Origin: Chara braunii
Taxonomy: Eukaryota > Streptophyta > Charophyceae > Charales > Characeae
DNA length: 64,000 bases
Assembly: GCA_003427395.1 (NCBI GenBank)
Contig: BFEA01000671.1
Span: 163,968 to 227,967, forward strand
Reading direction: 5' to 3'
Positions 55,850 through 64,000 of the stretch are shown here, one piece after another. The stretch's first letter is position 1. Each line of letters opens with the position of its first letter. The notes beneath the pieces are model-generated. The model did no database searches and was not told where the DNA came from. It was given only the letters and a program-made list of their open reading frames with translations. The position numbers and the translations under genes are program-made.

Positions 55850-55855
55850 AAACTT

Positions 55856-56257
55856 TCACGCCATTCCTTTCATTCCAGGCCATACAAACCTTTGCAGCAA
55901 ACTTCCGTATATTTTCTCAAAACCGAAGTTTCCACTCCGGCCATGAGCCAAGTCCAAGAAGTAAGTAAGGATCGGCTCATGGTTGGGTACACACAGTCGG
56001 TAGTGCTTCCCGTAACGTCGAAAAAATAAGCCCTTACATTCATGGAAATCAGGCTGACTGCTAGGGTCGGCCCGAATTTTCTCAAGGATGGGACTATGTT
56101 CCGGGTCCTTGGCAGTGTGCTCAATGAGTTCCTCCTTCAAATTCTTACGGAGATCATAGGAACCCACAAGGCAAGTCGTGTACTCAGGATGAAGAGACAA
56201 AGCATCCGCAACGCGACTGTAACAACCTTTTTTGTGCTTAAGTTCAAAATCATACAC
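55856..56257 (-). pseudogene. pol: Gypsy-2 RNase H end and integrase zinc domain
   Basis: 133 codons: YDFELKHKKGCYSRVADALS closes the RNase H region. LAHGRSGNFGFEKIYGSLLQ then RFVWPGMKGM is the N-terminal zinc-binding domain of integrase, with the second histidine of the usual GHFG motif changed to Asn. Confidence 0.8.
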
Positions 56258-56302
56258 ATCAATCTCATGCAGTCAGCGGGTCAATGTGGTTGATGGATTA
56301 AT

Positions 56303-56665
56303 CTATGTCTGAATCCATTTCAAAGTCTCGTGATCTGAGAACACTTTGAAATGACGACCCAAAAGGTAGTGTTTCCAATGATTATGTGTCTCTCTCAAGG
56401 CGTAGAGTTCTCGCATGTAAGTGGAGGCAACTACCTTGTGACTGGGCATGCGTTTGTTGTAATATTCAAACGGGCGTAAGCCATCGCCATCATCTTGCTG
56501 CAGCATTGCACCAATCCCATACAAGCTTGCATCCGTAGTTACTACGAATGTAAGTTTGGGATNTGTAATGCGGAGCACCGGATGACTCACCAAAGCCTCC
56601 TTCAACGCTTGGAAGGTTGTTGTGCATTTCTTATCCCATGTATAAGACACATTCTTACTTGTCAA
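56303..56665 (-). pseudogene. pol: Gypsy-2 RNase H domain
   Basis: 120 codons containing FVVTTDASLYGIGAMLQQ with the first catalytic Asp, STYMRELYALRETHNHWKHY with the Glu, and HFKVFSDHETLKW with a further Asp. The catalytic residues are intact, but the frame is cut from its neighbours. One undetermined base lies at 56563. Confidence 0.85.
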
Positions 56666-56770
56666 CTTGGACAGCTGACGGACGATAATAGAGATTTTGG
56701 GTACAAACTTACAGTAGTATGACGCAAGACCAAGAAAAGAACGCGACTCGCGGACATTGACCGGTTGAGG

Positions 56771-57811
56771 TCAGTTGCGGATGACCTCAACTTTGGTTGC
56801 CTTGGGCTCTAGGCCTGCAGCAAACAACCGATGTCCAAGGTAGACGACGCTGTCCCTCCCAAGCTCAGATTTCTCCAAGTTCATATGGAGTTGCACATCC
56901 TTGAGGATCTGTAACACTTCCTCGATGTGTCTCATATTATCCTCCATCGACTTGCTGAAGATTAGTATATCATCTAGATAAACAACAACAAATCGATTGA
57001 TTTGATTGCGGAACACCTTGTCCATGAGACTTTGAGAGGTGGCCGGTGCATTCGTGAGACCGATGGGCGTGAGGGTAAATTTGTACAACCCTTTACGAGT
57101 TTTGAATGCAGTTTTGTACTGGTCTGCAGGGTCGACTTCAATCTGGTGGTAGCCAAACTTGAGATCGATCTTGCTGAAGACCTCGCACCCACCTGCAGCA
57201 TCAAGCAGATCATCAATATGCGGCAAAGGATATGCATTCTTTCTTGTTATTCTATCCAGTCCGCGGTAATCGATATACATCCATAGTTTGTCTCCTTTCT
57301 TAGGGACAAACAGAACCGGTGCACCGAATTCGGATTCGCTTGGCTTGATCCATTCTTTCTCAATTATGTCATCAATTTGTCTTCGCAACTCTTCCAATTC
57401 GTCTGAGCCCATTCGATAGACACAACCTTTTGGAGAAGTGCTACCTTTTATCAACTCGATTTTGTGTCGGACCATACGCACAGGAACTTCATGCGGTTCG
57501 GCCAAGACTTCAGGAAACCGGTTGAAAAGGTTGCAAATTTCTGATGGGATCTCCGGAGGTGGATCATCACATTCAGGTGCAAGCATCCCGGATTGCATCA
57601 GTGCAGCCAAAACAACAGGATTTGAAGCAGAGTCGTTTGGACTAGAAGTAGATTTAGTAGAGGTAGAAGTAGTTGCATTAGAGGTAGAGACGACATGCAA
57701 AGTAGAATCATTATGTACAACAAAAATAGAAGGCACATAAGCAGGCCTAACAAAGGTTATATACATTTGCTCATCAACTTTGCGTCTGCGCCACTTTTTG
57801 CAGAATTGCAT
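56771..57811 (-). CDS. pol: Gypsy-2 reverse transcriptase
   Basis: 346 open codons. A Ser/Thr-rich linker is followed by the pre-RT motif PVRMVRHKIELIKGS, then IIEKEWIKPSESEFGAPVLF and MYIDYRGLDRITRKNAYPLP. Motif A is VFSKIDLKFGYHQIEV with the catalytic Asp; motif B is TPIGLTNAPATSQSLMD; motif C is FVVVYLDDILIFSKS with both Asp. LEKSELGRDSVVYLGHRL and PKATKVEVIRN finish the domain. All catalytic residues are present. The methionine is only the first in the frame; in the element this was part of pol. Confidence 0.92.
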   Translation of the reverse strand: MQFCKKWRRRKVDEQMYITFVRPAYVPSIFVVHNDSTLHVVSTSNATTSTSTKSTSSPNDSASNPVVLAALMQSGMLAPECDDPPPEIPSEICNLFNRFPEVLAEPHEVPVRMVRHKIELIKGSTSPKGCVYRMGSDELEELRRQIDDIIEKEWIKPSESEFGAPVLFVPKKGDKLWMYIDYRGLDRITRKNAYPLPHIDDLLDAAGGCEVFSKIDLKFGYHQIEVDPADQYKTAFKTRKGLYKFTLTPIGLTNAPATSQSLMDKVFRNQINRFVVVYLDDILIFSKSMEDNMRHIEEVLQILKDVQLHMNLEKSELGRDSVVYLGHRLFAAGLEPKATKVEVIRN

Positions 57812-57936
57812 TGCATTGAGAAAGTTACTTGGGACTCGTGCGGCTCATCCAAAAGGACTGGACGCTCGATTCCCATGGCATCTTTGACCATGAACTATGA
57901 GTCCTTCCACGTGGTTCTTTCACATTGGGCCTGCAA

Positions 57937-58575
57937 TCAGCCCAAGCCAATAACCGCGTCGAAGGGGCACTTATCAAGGACATAGAAGTTCAACTCATGC
58001 GTGATTCTGTGACCTGCGCCAAAGGTAGTGCGCACACCTTTGATTGCATGCGTTGATGTGACAACCTCTTGGTTGCCCATTTGGGTCTGACAAGGATTCT
58101 GCAAAGTCACTTGTTTCATTCTCAAGCGTGTCTTACGAATGTCGTGCAGTGAGAAGTAGTTAGTGGTTGTGCCACAATCAACCAACGCACGGATGTAACG
58201 GCTGTTAATGCGGAATTTGAAGAAGATCAACCTCGTTTTCCCTTGCACGCGTTCTTGCTTCATGTGAGCCCAGCGCGACAAGAGAGCATGAAAGTTTATT
58301 TCGTCCGACTCCACCCAAGGCTCCTTGTATAGAATTTGTATTTTCTCAACCTTGAAATCAGCATTAGATGGGGTCTCGGGAAAGGTTTGCTGAGTGGGAT
58401 CATAATTCAATGAAGGAACTGCACTTACATGTTCAGCCTCTCCGTCTATAGAATGTGTTGATGATGTTTCTACCCCGGTTGCTGATTTTTCTGCTGCAAT
58501 TTGAAACAATATTGCACTAAGTGTCCCGGTTTGATGCAATGCCGGCAAACCCCTTTCTCGACCCTGTGTTTCCAC
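57937..58575 (-). pseudogene. pol: Gypsy-2 aspartic protease region
   Basis: 212 codons. IRALVDCGTTTNYFS is the active-site strand with D-C-G instead of D-S/T-G, and FDAVIGLG is the second conserved strand. A long variable region precedes it. It overlaps the 3' end of gag by about 105 bases in another frame, consistent either with a frameshift between gag and pol or with decay. The Cys at the Ser/Thr position may reduce activity. Confidence 0.75.
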
Positions 58576-59651
58576 TCACTTTCACTTATCCGGAGATTTA
58601 CCCATGCTTTTATGGCAGGATCTTCTGGTTTGGGTGGAATCTTCGCTCCCTTGGGAAGAAGAATGATGTTAGTGTTGTTCTTCATTATGGTTCTGGTTCC
58701 CGTACTTTTGAAGCAAGTCTTCTTGAAGGTATTCATGGATTCTTCGTCATTTATATACTCAGACTCATGAGTTGACGAAGAGCAAGATGCCTCGCAGCCT
58801 TGCTCTTGATCGTCATCAAGAGAAGGATCCTCTGCGAAGGTTTCCTTATCATCCCCAAGTAGATCGTGCGCTGAAAAATGGTTGTTGTCTGGGAACCGTT
58901 TGCGGCCGGTGGCCTTTTTGCCACCCGATCCACCCGAGAGGTCTTGTGCCTCCAGCTTGACTAAGTCCCGCATGAGGGTAAGCCAATTTGTATACGCTAT
59001 GAGTCCGAGTCTCAGGCGATGTGTTACAATAGAGGGGACCGTACCTTTAATCGCATCCAAGCAAGACTGCACAGTCATCTCCAAATCAGGAGTAACAAAA
59101 AGTTTGCTGACGTACTGTTGTAGACTATGCATGGTGCCGGTCCACTTGTTGTGCTTGAGCTTGTCAAGCTTAAGTCTAACTTTGGCTGCAGCATGTGGAT
59201 CAACATACTGTTTGATCAAGAGTCCCCCAAGTGTGGCTACAGGCGTAGCCTTCAGCCATTTGTTCAGGGCTATTCTTTTATAGCCTGCTTGCACAGCTGG
59301 GATTTCTAAGAAACTCCTTACAGCGGGTTCCAAATTGGTCCTTAGGACCGACGACTAAGTAGCTGGGAGTGTCCCCAACACATAAAAGTAGGATCGCATA
59401 GATCTGATCCAAGATTCGATGTCGTCCTTTCCGTCGTATTCAAATGAAATTTGTGCCGCCTTTCTATCAATGTAAGGAAAACTGCAGCTAGGATCAGCGA
59501 TTGCTGGATCCAGATTCGGGCCAGCAACAGTTCCAGAATGCCCTGCACTGCCACTTGCAGCTGCAGCAACAACAGCGAGGTCTGGACCTGCAGCAGGTCC
59601 GGTTAGGTTGTTGGCCACATTCAGAGAAGAGGAAGAAGAAGAAGAAGACAC
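58470..59651 (-). pseudogene. gag: Gypsy-2 gag with CCHC zinc knuckle, one internal stop
   Basis: One frame of 394 codons broken by a single TAG near 59355. The N-terminal part (59355-59651) has a Ser/Ala-rich lead and ISFEYDGKDDIESWIRSMRS, the beginning of the capsid domain. The rest holds NKWLKATPVATLGGLLIKQY, an acidic middle and CRHCIKPGHLVQYC, a perfect C-x2-C-x4-H-x4-C zinc knuckle that binds RNA. Confidence 0.85.
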
Positions 59652-59726
59652 GATTAAAAGGGCAAGAACGGACTGACACGCAGTACTGGAAGTAGAGTAA
59701 GCAGGCGGAAGGATACTTTGGGTTGG

Positions 59727-60137
59727 CTACACGTTAACGAATTGTTGCAGCTGGTCACGGTGCTGTTGCGCCATCAGGGTCATGTCCTCACGTAACTTTT
59801 TGAGTTCGTCGAACACTTCGGCGAGTTGGCCAGTATGGTCCTCAACAACCCAGACATCTATTAAAGCTTGGAGTAGTGAAACGGTTTTCTCTTCCACCTC
59901 CTCATCAGTTAGGGCAGGCACGGTACAGAAAACGGCTTCATGAACCTTTACCTTATCCTCCCTCTCCTTCTCCTTCTCTTCCTCTTCTCTCTTTAATGTT
60001 TTTTCATAAAAGAACAGGTATTGCACTTTTTCTGCCTTAGGGGCAACGTCAATTTGCAGTTTCCAATCTGTTGCAGATGTCATGATGGAGGACGAGGGAA
60101 TCAATAAGTCTCTCAAGAGAGGTCCGTACTTCCTCAC
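59727..60137 (-). pseudogene. Gypsy-2 N-terminal coiled-coil ORF
   Basis: 136 codons with a Glu/Lys run (KREEEEKEKEREDKVKVH) and a helical C-terminus (QLAEVFDELKKLREDMTLMA). It lies directly upstream of gag and is probably its N-terminal extension separated by stops. Another frame extends the region to 60258 as a Ser/Arg/Glu-rich stretch created by a TCTC repeat. Confidence 0.5.
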
Positions 60138-60258
60138 TTTTCTGGGACGAACACTCCTCTTCCCTCTTCTTACTCCCTCTAGAGCAACATTCAGAAGCTT
60201 CTCTCTTCTCTCTCTCTCTCTCTCGCTCGCTCGCTTGCGATCGTGTAGACGCAGACAT

Positions 60259-61423
60259 TTATCGAACCAAATAAAAGAAACAACTTGAAACAGTCAGAAG
60301 AGAAGGTGGAACTCCTAGTCGGAGCGGCAATTCATTTGGATTGGAGAGCAGTCAAAACAACAAAAGAAATAAAAATCAAAGAAATTTGATCCAGCCACAC
60401 AGTCTGGACCGACTACGTATGAGGTTTTATCAAGCCTAGTCGGACTGAGTTCCGTGAAGACACAGCAAATCAGACTCAAAGTGTACTATGTAATGCAAGA
60501 AAGAAGTGAGTGGTGCTCAAGGTGCGAGCCTGACGGCGGATCGTGCGGTAAAGTCCGATAAAACGTCTCAACGAAGATCCCCTCCTCGGCGAGTGTCCTG
60601 GTTCGAAAGCATAAAGTCCGAGTCCCAATCAGATAGAGCAAGGTAACTCACGTCAACAAATTTGGCCTGAGGGGCCCTTCTTGTTTGGGCCTGGTCCCAC
60701 TGAGTCCCAAACGGTCCCAATGGAGTCAGAACTTGGTCCCAACCAACATGAGTTCCACAAAGACCTACTTTGTCCCTACCGAATTGAAAAACGAAATTTT
60801 GCCCCAGAAAGAACCTGCAGACTACAACCATTCAGAATGAAATAGACAAAGCATTGTAGAAAGATGTAGCATGACACACATGATACTTCATCCATTCACT
60901 CATCAGGCGAGTAAGCAGTTCATGCACTTCACGCAAGATCAAGACTATGGAGGACGGAAGAAGAACCCAGAATACCGCAACAAGCAGTCAACTCCATGCA
61001 CACACACATGGGCCCCCTGACGGCACAACACTTTCTTGAGTGACCAGGCTCTTGAGATGAAAGAACTCACCCCCCTCTCACGTAATCCTCCTGACCCAAT
61101 TAGCATTCTCTACACTAGTGTCCTATCATCTAGGAGGGTCAACATCTACCCCAAAGTATAAAGCCGGTTCCCCTGTTAATGTTGAAGATCAAAGCAACAA
61201 CTTGCAGTCCGTAGATGCAGATATGGCTACCACCCTCAAGCTCGCCTAACTTGAGGGGAGCCCTAAAGTCACTCCTCGTCTTCCTTGAAGTCCAGATTCA
61301 AGTTGTAGGTGCCCTTCACTGTCGCCTTTCTCAAGTTGCATCACGAATCCCACCTTGTGCCTCGCCACCACAAACATGCATTCAAGAAACCTGGTCGGGT
61401 CTAGTGTCGACCCTACACGGCCG
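60259..61423 (-). other. Gypsy-2 leader region
   Basis: About 1.2 kb without a convincing ORF. A frame at 60568-60831 has a Gln/Thr/Gly character caused by GGTCCCA repeats (about 60680-60770). No RNA gene or regulatory motif was recognised. Confidence 0.5.
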
Positions 61424-61894
61424 AGAGAAGGTTAACAACAGTCGTATTTTTCATCACCACTTCAGGACATCGTTCACCACTTCAGGATGCAGCTTGCCTA
61501 AACAGGTATTTTTCAGGGTCTTCGAACCTTTCAACACTTCAGGACCATTCAGGTCTGAAAATCCTGAATGGTCCTGAAGTGGTGAAAGCTCCGAAGACCT
61601 TGAAAACCACCTGTTTAGGCAGGATACATCCTCAAGTGGTGAAGGGTGGTTTTCATGGTCTTCGAACCTTTCACCACTTCATGACCATTCAGGATTTTCA
61701 AATTGCCCAGAACTCTCACTTGACCACTTCAGGACACCCTTCACTACTTCAAGATGCAGCCTGCCTAAACAACTGGTTTTCAGGGTCTTCGGACCTTTCA
61801 CCACTTCAGGACCATTCATGATTTTCATACTGCCCAAAACTCTCACTTCAGAATTTCCATTCTTGAATTTTCAGCTACCCGATAACCGCTTGTG
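61424..61894 (+). mobile_element. 471-bp foldback Mutator-like element in Gypsy-2 leader
   Basis: Homologous along its length to 42877-43356, with the same ends AGAGAAGGTTAACAAC and GATAACCGCTTGTG. Flanking 9-mers ACACGGCCG (61415-61423) and ACACGGCTC (61895-61903) match at 7 of 9. It is non-autonomous, with no ORF of interest. Confidence 0.8.
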
Positions 61895-62053
61895 ACACGG
61901 CTCTGCCAGCTGGGGGCAGCTTCCCTTTACCACACTGCCCCAGTTAACCCTAACTTCCGCCCTAACCCTAAGTGGTTAGCCCGTACCACTAGGGTTAGGG
62001 TTATGGTAGCAAAGTCAACTCTCGCTAGCAAGTAGAATCCACTCCGATATCAA
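61895..62053 (-). other. Gypsy-2 sequence between foldback element and LTR, with primer site
   Basis: Adjacent to the LTR end (62054) the minus strand reads TTGATATCGGAGTGG. It resembles the initiator-Met primer site TGGTATCAGAGC at 9 of 12 positions, the usual primer of chromoviruses. Short CCCTAACC/CTAACCCTAA blocks at 61946-62000 resemble plant telomere units, but they are too few to call telomeric. Confidence 0.5.
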
Positions 62054-62431
62054 TGTTACAATCCTGACCAATTTTGAAGTATACAAACATTAGAAAGTAC
62101 AATGCCGTCCAATTATAAAAAGAAATGAATGAACTTGAGAGGAGAGAGAAGGAAAAAAAAAGAAGATGATGTACTCCAGCATAGACCAATGACAAGGCTC
62201 TTCTTCCTCACCAACCAATCTCTTCCTCCTTATCTCCTCCCCTCTTATTCAAACAAGAAATAACACTAATAATGTTGAATGGTTGAACCAGAATCAATGT
62301 CCAAATCCCACTTCTACCGCAGGCACAACATGAGGTCCACCATAGCCATGGCCACCCTTCCTCTTCCTCTACATACAGGCCGAGGCTATGGCGGAGTACT
62401 GAGGGCCCTCCCTCTGGTCCAAAAGACAACC

Positions 62432-62641
62432 CAAGTATATGTACTTAATAGACTTCTCTTCTTTAGGTTCTCTATATTTAGATTTTATTATTGATTCAGA
62501 TTCTATGATCTATTTAATAAATAACCTATTAGATTTATTCATTTATATAATTCATTTCATAAACGTAACGCCAAGATACCAGTTACAAAGGCACCTAACA
62601 AAATTAAGATAACTTGATTGTCAGATATAGGCATTTTTTTC
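62432..62641. other. Plastid DNA insert (NUPT) in Gypsy-2 5' LTR
   Basis: About 210 AT-rich bases replace about 10-15 bases that are present in the other LTR (53575-53590). The insert contains psaM on the minus strand. The remaining part (62435-62538) has no recognised gene and is probably plastid intergenic DNA. A small deletion at the target fits end-joining capture. Confidence 0.75.
62539..62634 (-). pseudogene. psaM: psaM pseudogene of plastid origin (photosystem I subunit XII)
   Basis: Starting at ATG (62634) the minus strand encodes MPISDNQVILILLGAFVTGI and LALRL. A TGA then stands where PsaM has Gly, followed by NELYK and the normal stop. Length (31 residues plus stop) and the pattern ISD-x-Q-then-hydrophobic-helix-ALRLG-x-x-LY are those of PsaM, a one-helix subunit of photosystem I in the thylakoid. 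One substitution, GGA to TGA, explains the premature stop. In the nucleus it is non-functional. Confidence 0.8.
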
Positions 62642-63077
62642 GTCGTTGCCCTTCTGTTCCCAGGTCAACTCAATGCAGCTATGTCGCTGCCCACTCAACC
62701 ACCATGTCTGACTTTGTCCCGAGCTTCCTTGATGCGCCACTACCCCTACTGGGACCTTCCAGATGCAGCGCCTAACAACGTGATGAAGATGGTGTCTACC
62801 ATAGCCAGGTCAGTACCCCACCACTCTCCTCCTTGGTCCCCTTCTCCCTCATCCTCCTACCGGTAGAGCTCCACCATAGCCAAGGTGGAAGCTCCCGGCT
62901 TCTTCCTCCCAGCGGCGCTGTAGTACCCAGCGCCACTCCACCCAGCGCTCCAGTAGCGTGTCGCCAAACTTGTACACTGAAGAATGAGGCCGAGCTCTTG
63001 CCTCGGCCTTCTGATATACCAGCCTGCTTGCCTCTTGGGCAGTGACTTCCACGCCGATCGGCCTCCCAAGCAACCGG

Positions 63078-63115
63078 TGTCGGGACAGAAACCCATGTAA
63101 GGGTTTCTGCCCGAG
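63078..63115 (+). other. Terminal hairpin of LTR-E
   Basis: CAGAAACCC pairs with GGGTTTCTG around ATGTAA, nine continuous base pairs, extended by flanking G/C pairs. Confidence 0.85.
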
Positions 63116-63694
63116 TTTGTCAAGGTCAGCCGCTGTCCGATTTTTTTATGGGATTGATGAACTGGTTGACATTGACGTTGCCAAAAGTTGTTCAGACCAA
63201 CCCTATAACTGAAAAACCAAAAGTCTGACGTCGTTGATGTATGACGTCGTTGACATGGAACGTCGTTGACATGTGACGACAACGGCGTCCATTCGAGACA
63301 GCGGGAGACAGTGGTATGGCCTGTCGTCCGCGGGTCTCGACATGGCCGCAGGGATGCGCTGTCGTAGAAAGTCTAAGACTAAACTTATTCTACCTAAAAG
63401 ATGTCAGGGCCTAAGTAGGCTAAAAAGGAGGGATGCGCAGGGTATAGGGCTACGGTGCGAGCGGAATAGCAAGTTTTTTTTTCCTTTTCTTTTGGGCCGC
63501 CGGGTTAACCTCGAGCTAGGGTGAGGCCAGCAGGCCTATACCGAGGCCTACCCGCTGGGCGGGCCCGGAGTGGTGGATGGCAGCCATCCATAGGGAAGAA
63601 GCGGGCAGGCAAAGCCTGCAAGGTCACGGTATGGGGGAAACCTTATTAGGCGAGCTCTTCACATAGGCAAGCTGCTCCTGTCATTATCATGATA

Positions 63695-63784
63695 GGAGCT
63701 AGCCCAGTAGGTTATCGCAGAGGACTCTTACCTATCTGGTACCGGGATCAAGCTTGGTTGCAAACATTTTACCGGGCTAGCTCC
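63695..63784 (+). other. tRNA-like module in LTR-E
   Basis: 90 bases bounded by GGAGCTA and TAGCTCC with A box TAGCCCAGTAGG and a weak B-box region GGGATCAAGC. Orientation is the same, relative to the LTR, as 6524-6605 in LTR-C. The interior is diverged and longer than a normal tRNA. Confidence 0.65.
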
Positions 63785-63865
63785 TTTTGCAGCAGCCCAA
63801 GGCAGTTGGGCGCGGCCAATCTCGGTCGCGGATCGCGCGGCTGAGATCTGTCGCGCCCAGATCAA

Positions 63866-63927
63866 AGTGGCCCCTGCGCAAGGATAACACACATAAATCG
63901 AGAAAAGGTCAAAATTTCCCCTTTTTT
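63866..63927 (+). ncRNA. U6: U6 snRNA 3'-half in LTR-E
   Basis: TGGCCCCTGCGCAAGGATAA continues with CACACATAAATCGAGAAAAG and GTCAAAATTT, then CCCC and six T. This is the 3' half of plant U6, including the end that LTR-A has lost, with a terminator-like T run. The 5' half is absent. Confidence 0.85.
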
Positions 63928-64000
63928 GGTCTCGGATGGGGTCGAACTTGGGTCTGTAATTCGACAGATCGTGTTAGGGGGGGCCACACGATGTGACCAC

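Larger units (their letters stand above)
53167..63077 (-). mobile_element. Gypsy-2: chromovirus-type Ty3/gypsy retrotransposon
   Basis: Flanking direct repeats (53167-54025 against 62054-63077) are the LTRs. Both start TGT(C/T)ACAATCCTG on the plus strand. Between them on the minus strand come gag, protease, RT, RNase H and integrase ending in a chromodomain. The right LTR is interrupted at 63077 by LTR-E, so the rest lies outside the window. The leader contains a foldback element and the 5' LTR a plastid insert. Each domain is broken by stops or shifts except RT. Confidence 0.85.
62054..63077 (-). repeat. 5' LTR of Gypsy-2, interrupted
   Basis: Matches 53167-54025 except for the plastid insert. 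It breaks off at GCAACCGG, where the other copy continues TACCTTCTCC; LTR-E begins at the next base. Confidence 0.85.
63078..64000 (+). repeat. LTR-E, start of another Gypsy-1 family LTR
   Basis: It starts TGTCGGGACAGAAACCC with the family hairpin directly after ACCGG and runs out of the window. A tRNA-like module at +618 and a U6 3'-half at +789 follow. The small ORFs have no recognisable content. Confidence 0.8.

Noticed and set aside
61946-62000. Telomere-like CCCTAA repeats
   Set aside because: Only a few interrupted units occur between the foldback element and the Gypsy-2 LTR, too few to indicate an interstitial telomere.

Overview
The window is a nested cemetery of transposable elements from a nuclear eukaryotic genome, most likely a streptophyte green alga such as Chara. 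This identification is inferred. Supporting signs are U6 snRNA-derived sequence of the plant type, a primer site complementary to plant tRNA-Asp, a chromodomain Ty3/gypsy element, Penelope-like elements with an upstream GIY-YIG nuclease, and a plastid insert carrying psaM, a gene absent from flowering-plant plastids. No ordinary host gene is convincingly visible.

Layout. (1) 1-24129, minus strand: a giant Ty3/gypsy element, here called Gypsy-1. Its 3' LTR fills 1-7309 and starts about 160 bp left of the window. The internal region is 7310-21546: 3' UTR, a second gag-like gene, integrase, RNase H, RT, protease, gag, a tandemly duplicated unknown ORF and the leader. A tRNA-Asp primer site lies at 21525-21544. 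The 5' LTR is 21547-24129 and is cut short. (2) 24130-31589, plus: an LTR of the same family (LTR-A). (3) 31590-32682: a LINE fragment whose downstream half reappears at 51588-52712. The two halves are separated by LTR-B, 32683-51587, plus strand. (4) LTR-B itself carries a tandem Penelope-like block (34884-46486). Two foldback Mutator-like elements (35061-36859 and 42877-43356) are nested in that block. (5) 53167-63077, minus: a chromovirus, Gypsy-2, with 53167-54537 as 3' LTR and 62054-63077 as part of the 5' LTR. It holds a third foldback element (61424-61894) and a plastid fragment (62432-62641). (6) 63078-64000, plus: the start of another LTR of the Gypsy-1 family (LTR-E).

The most unusual theme is the Gypsy-1 LTR family. 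These LTRs are about 7.5 kb, start TGTCGG and end CGACA. Their first 40 bases form a hairpin that is kept in four divergent copies. Different copies carry a tRNA-like module and U6 snRNA-derived sequence in LTR sense orientation. This recalls LTR elements that captured 5S rRNA, but with other Pol III genes. Gypsy-1 also has a second gag-like gene after integrase and a duplicated ORF before gag. The Penelope-like pair has a long ORF1 upstream of GIY-YIG and RT.

Nearly every reading frame is broken by stops, frameshifts or lost catalytic residues, so the copies look dead. Family-level statements are my reading of motifs. No database search was run.
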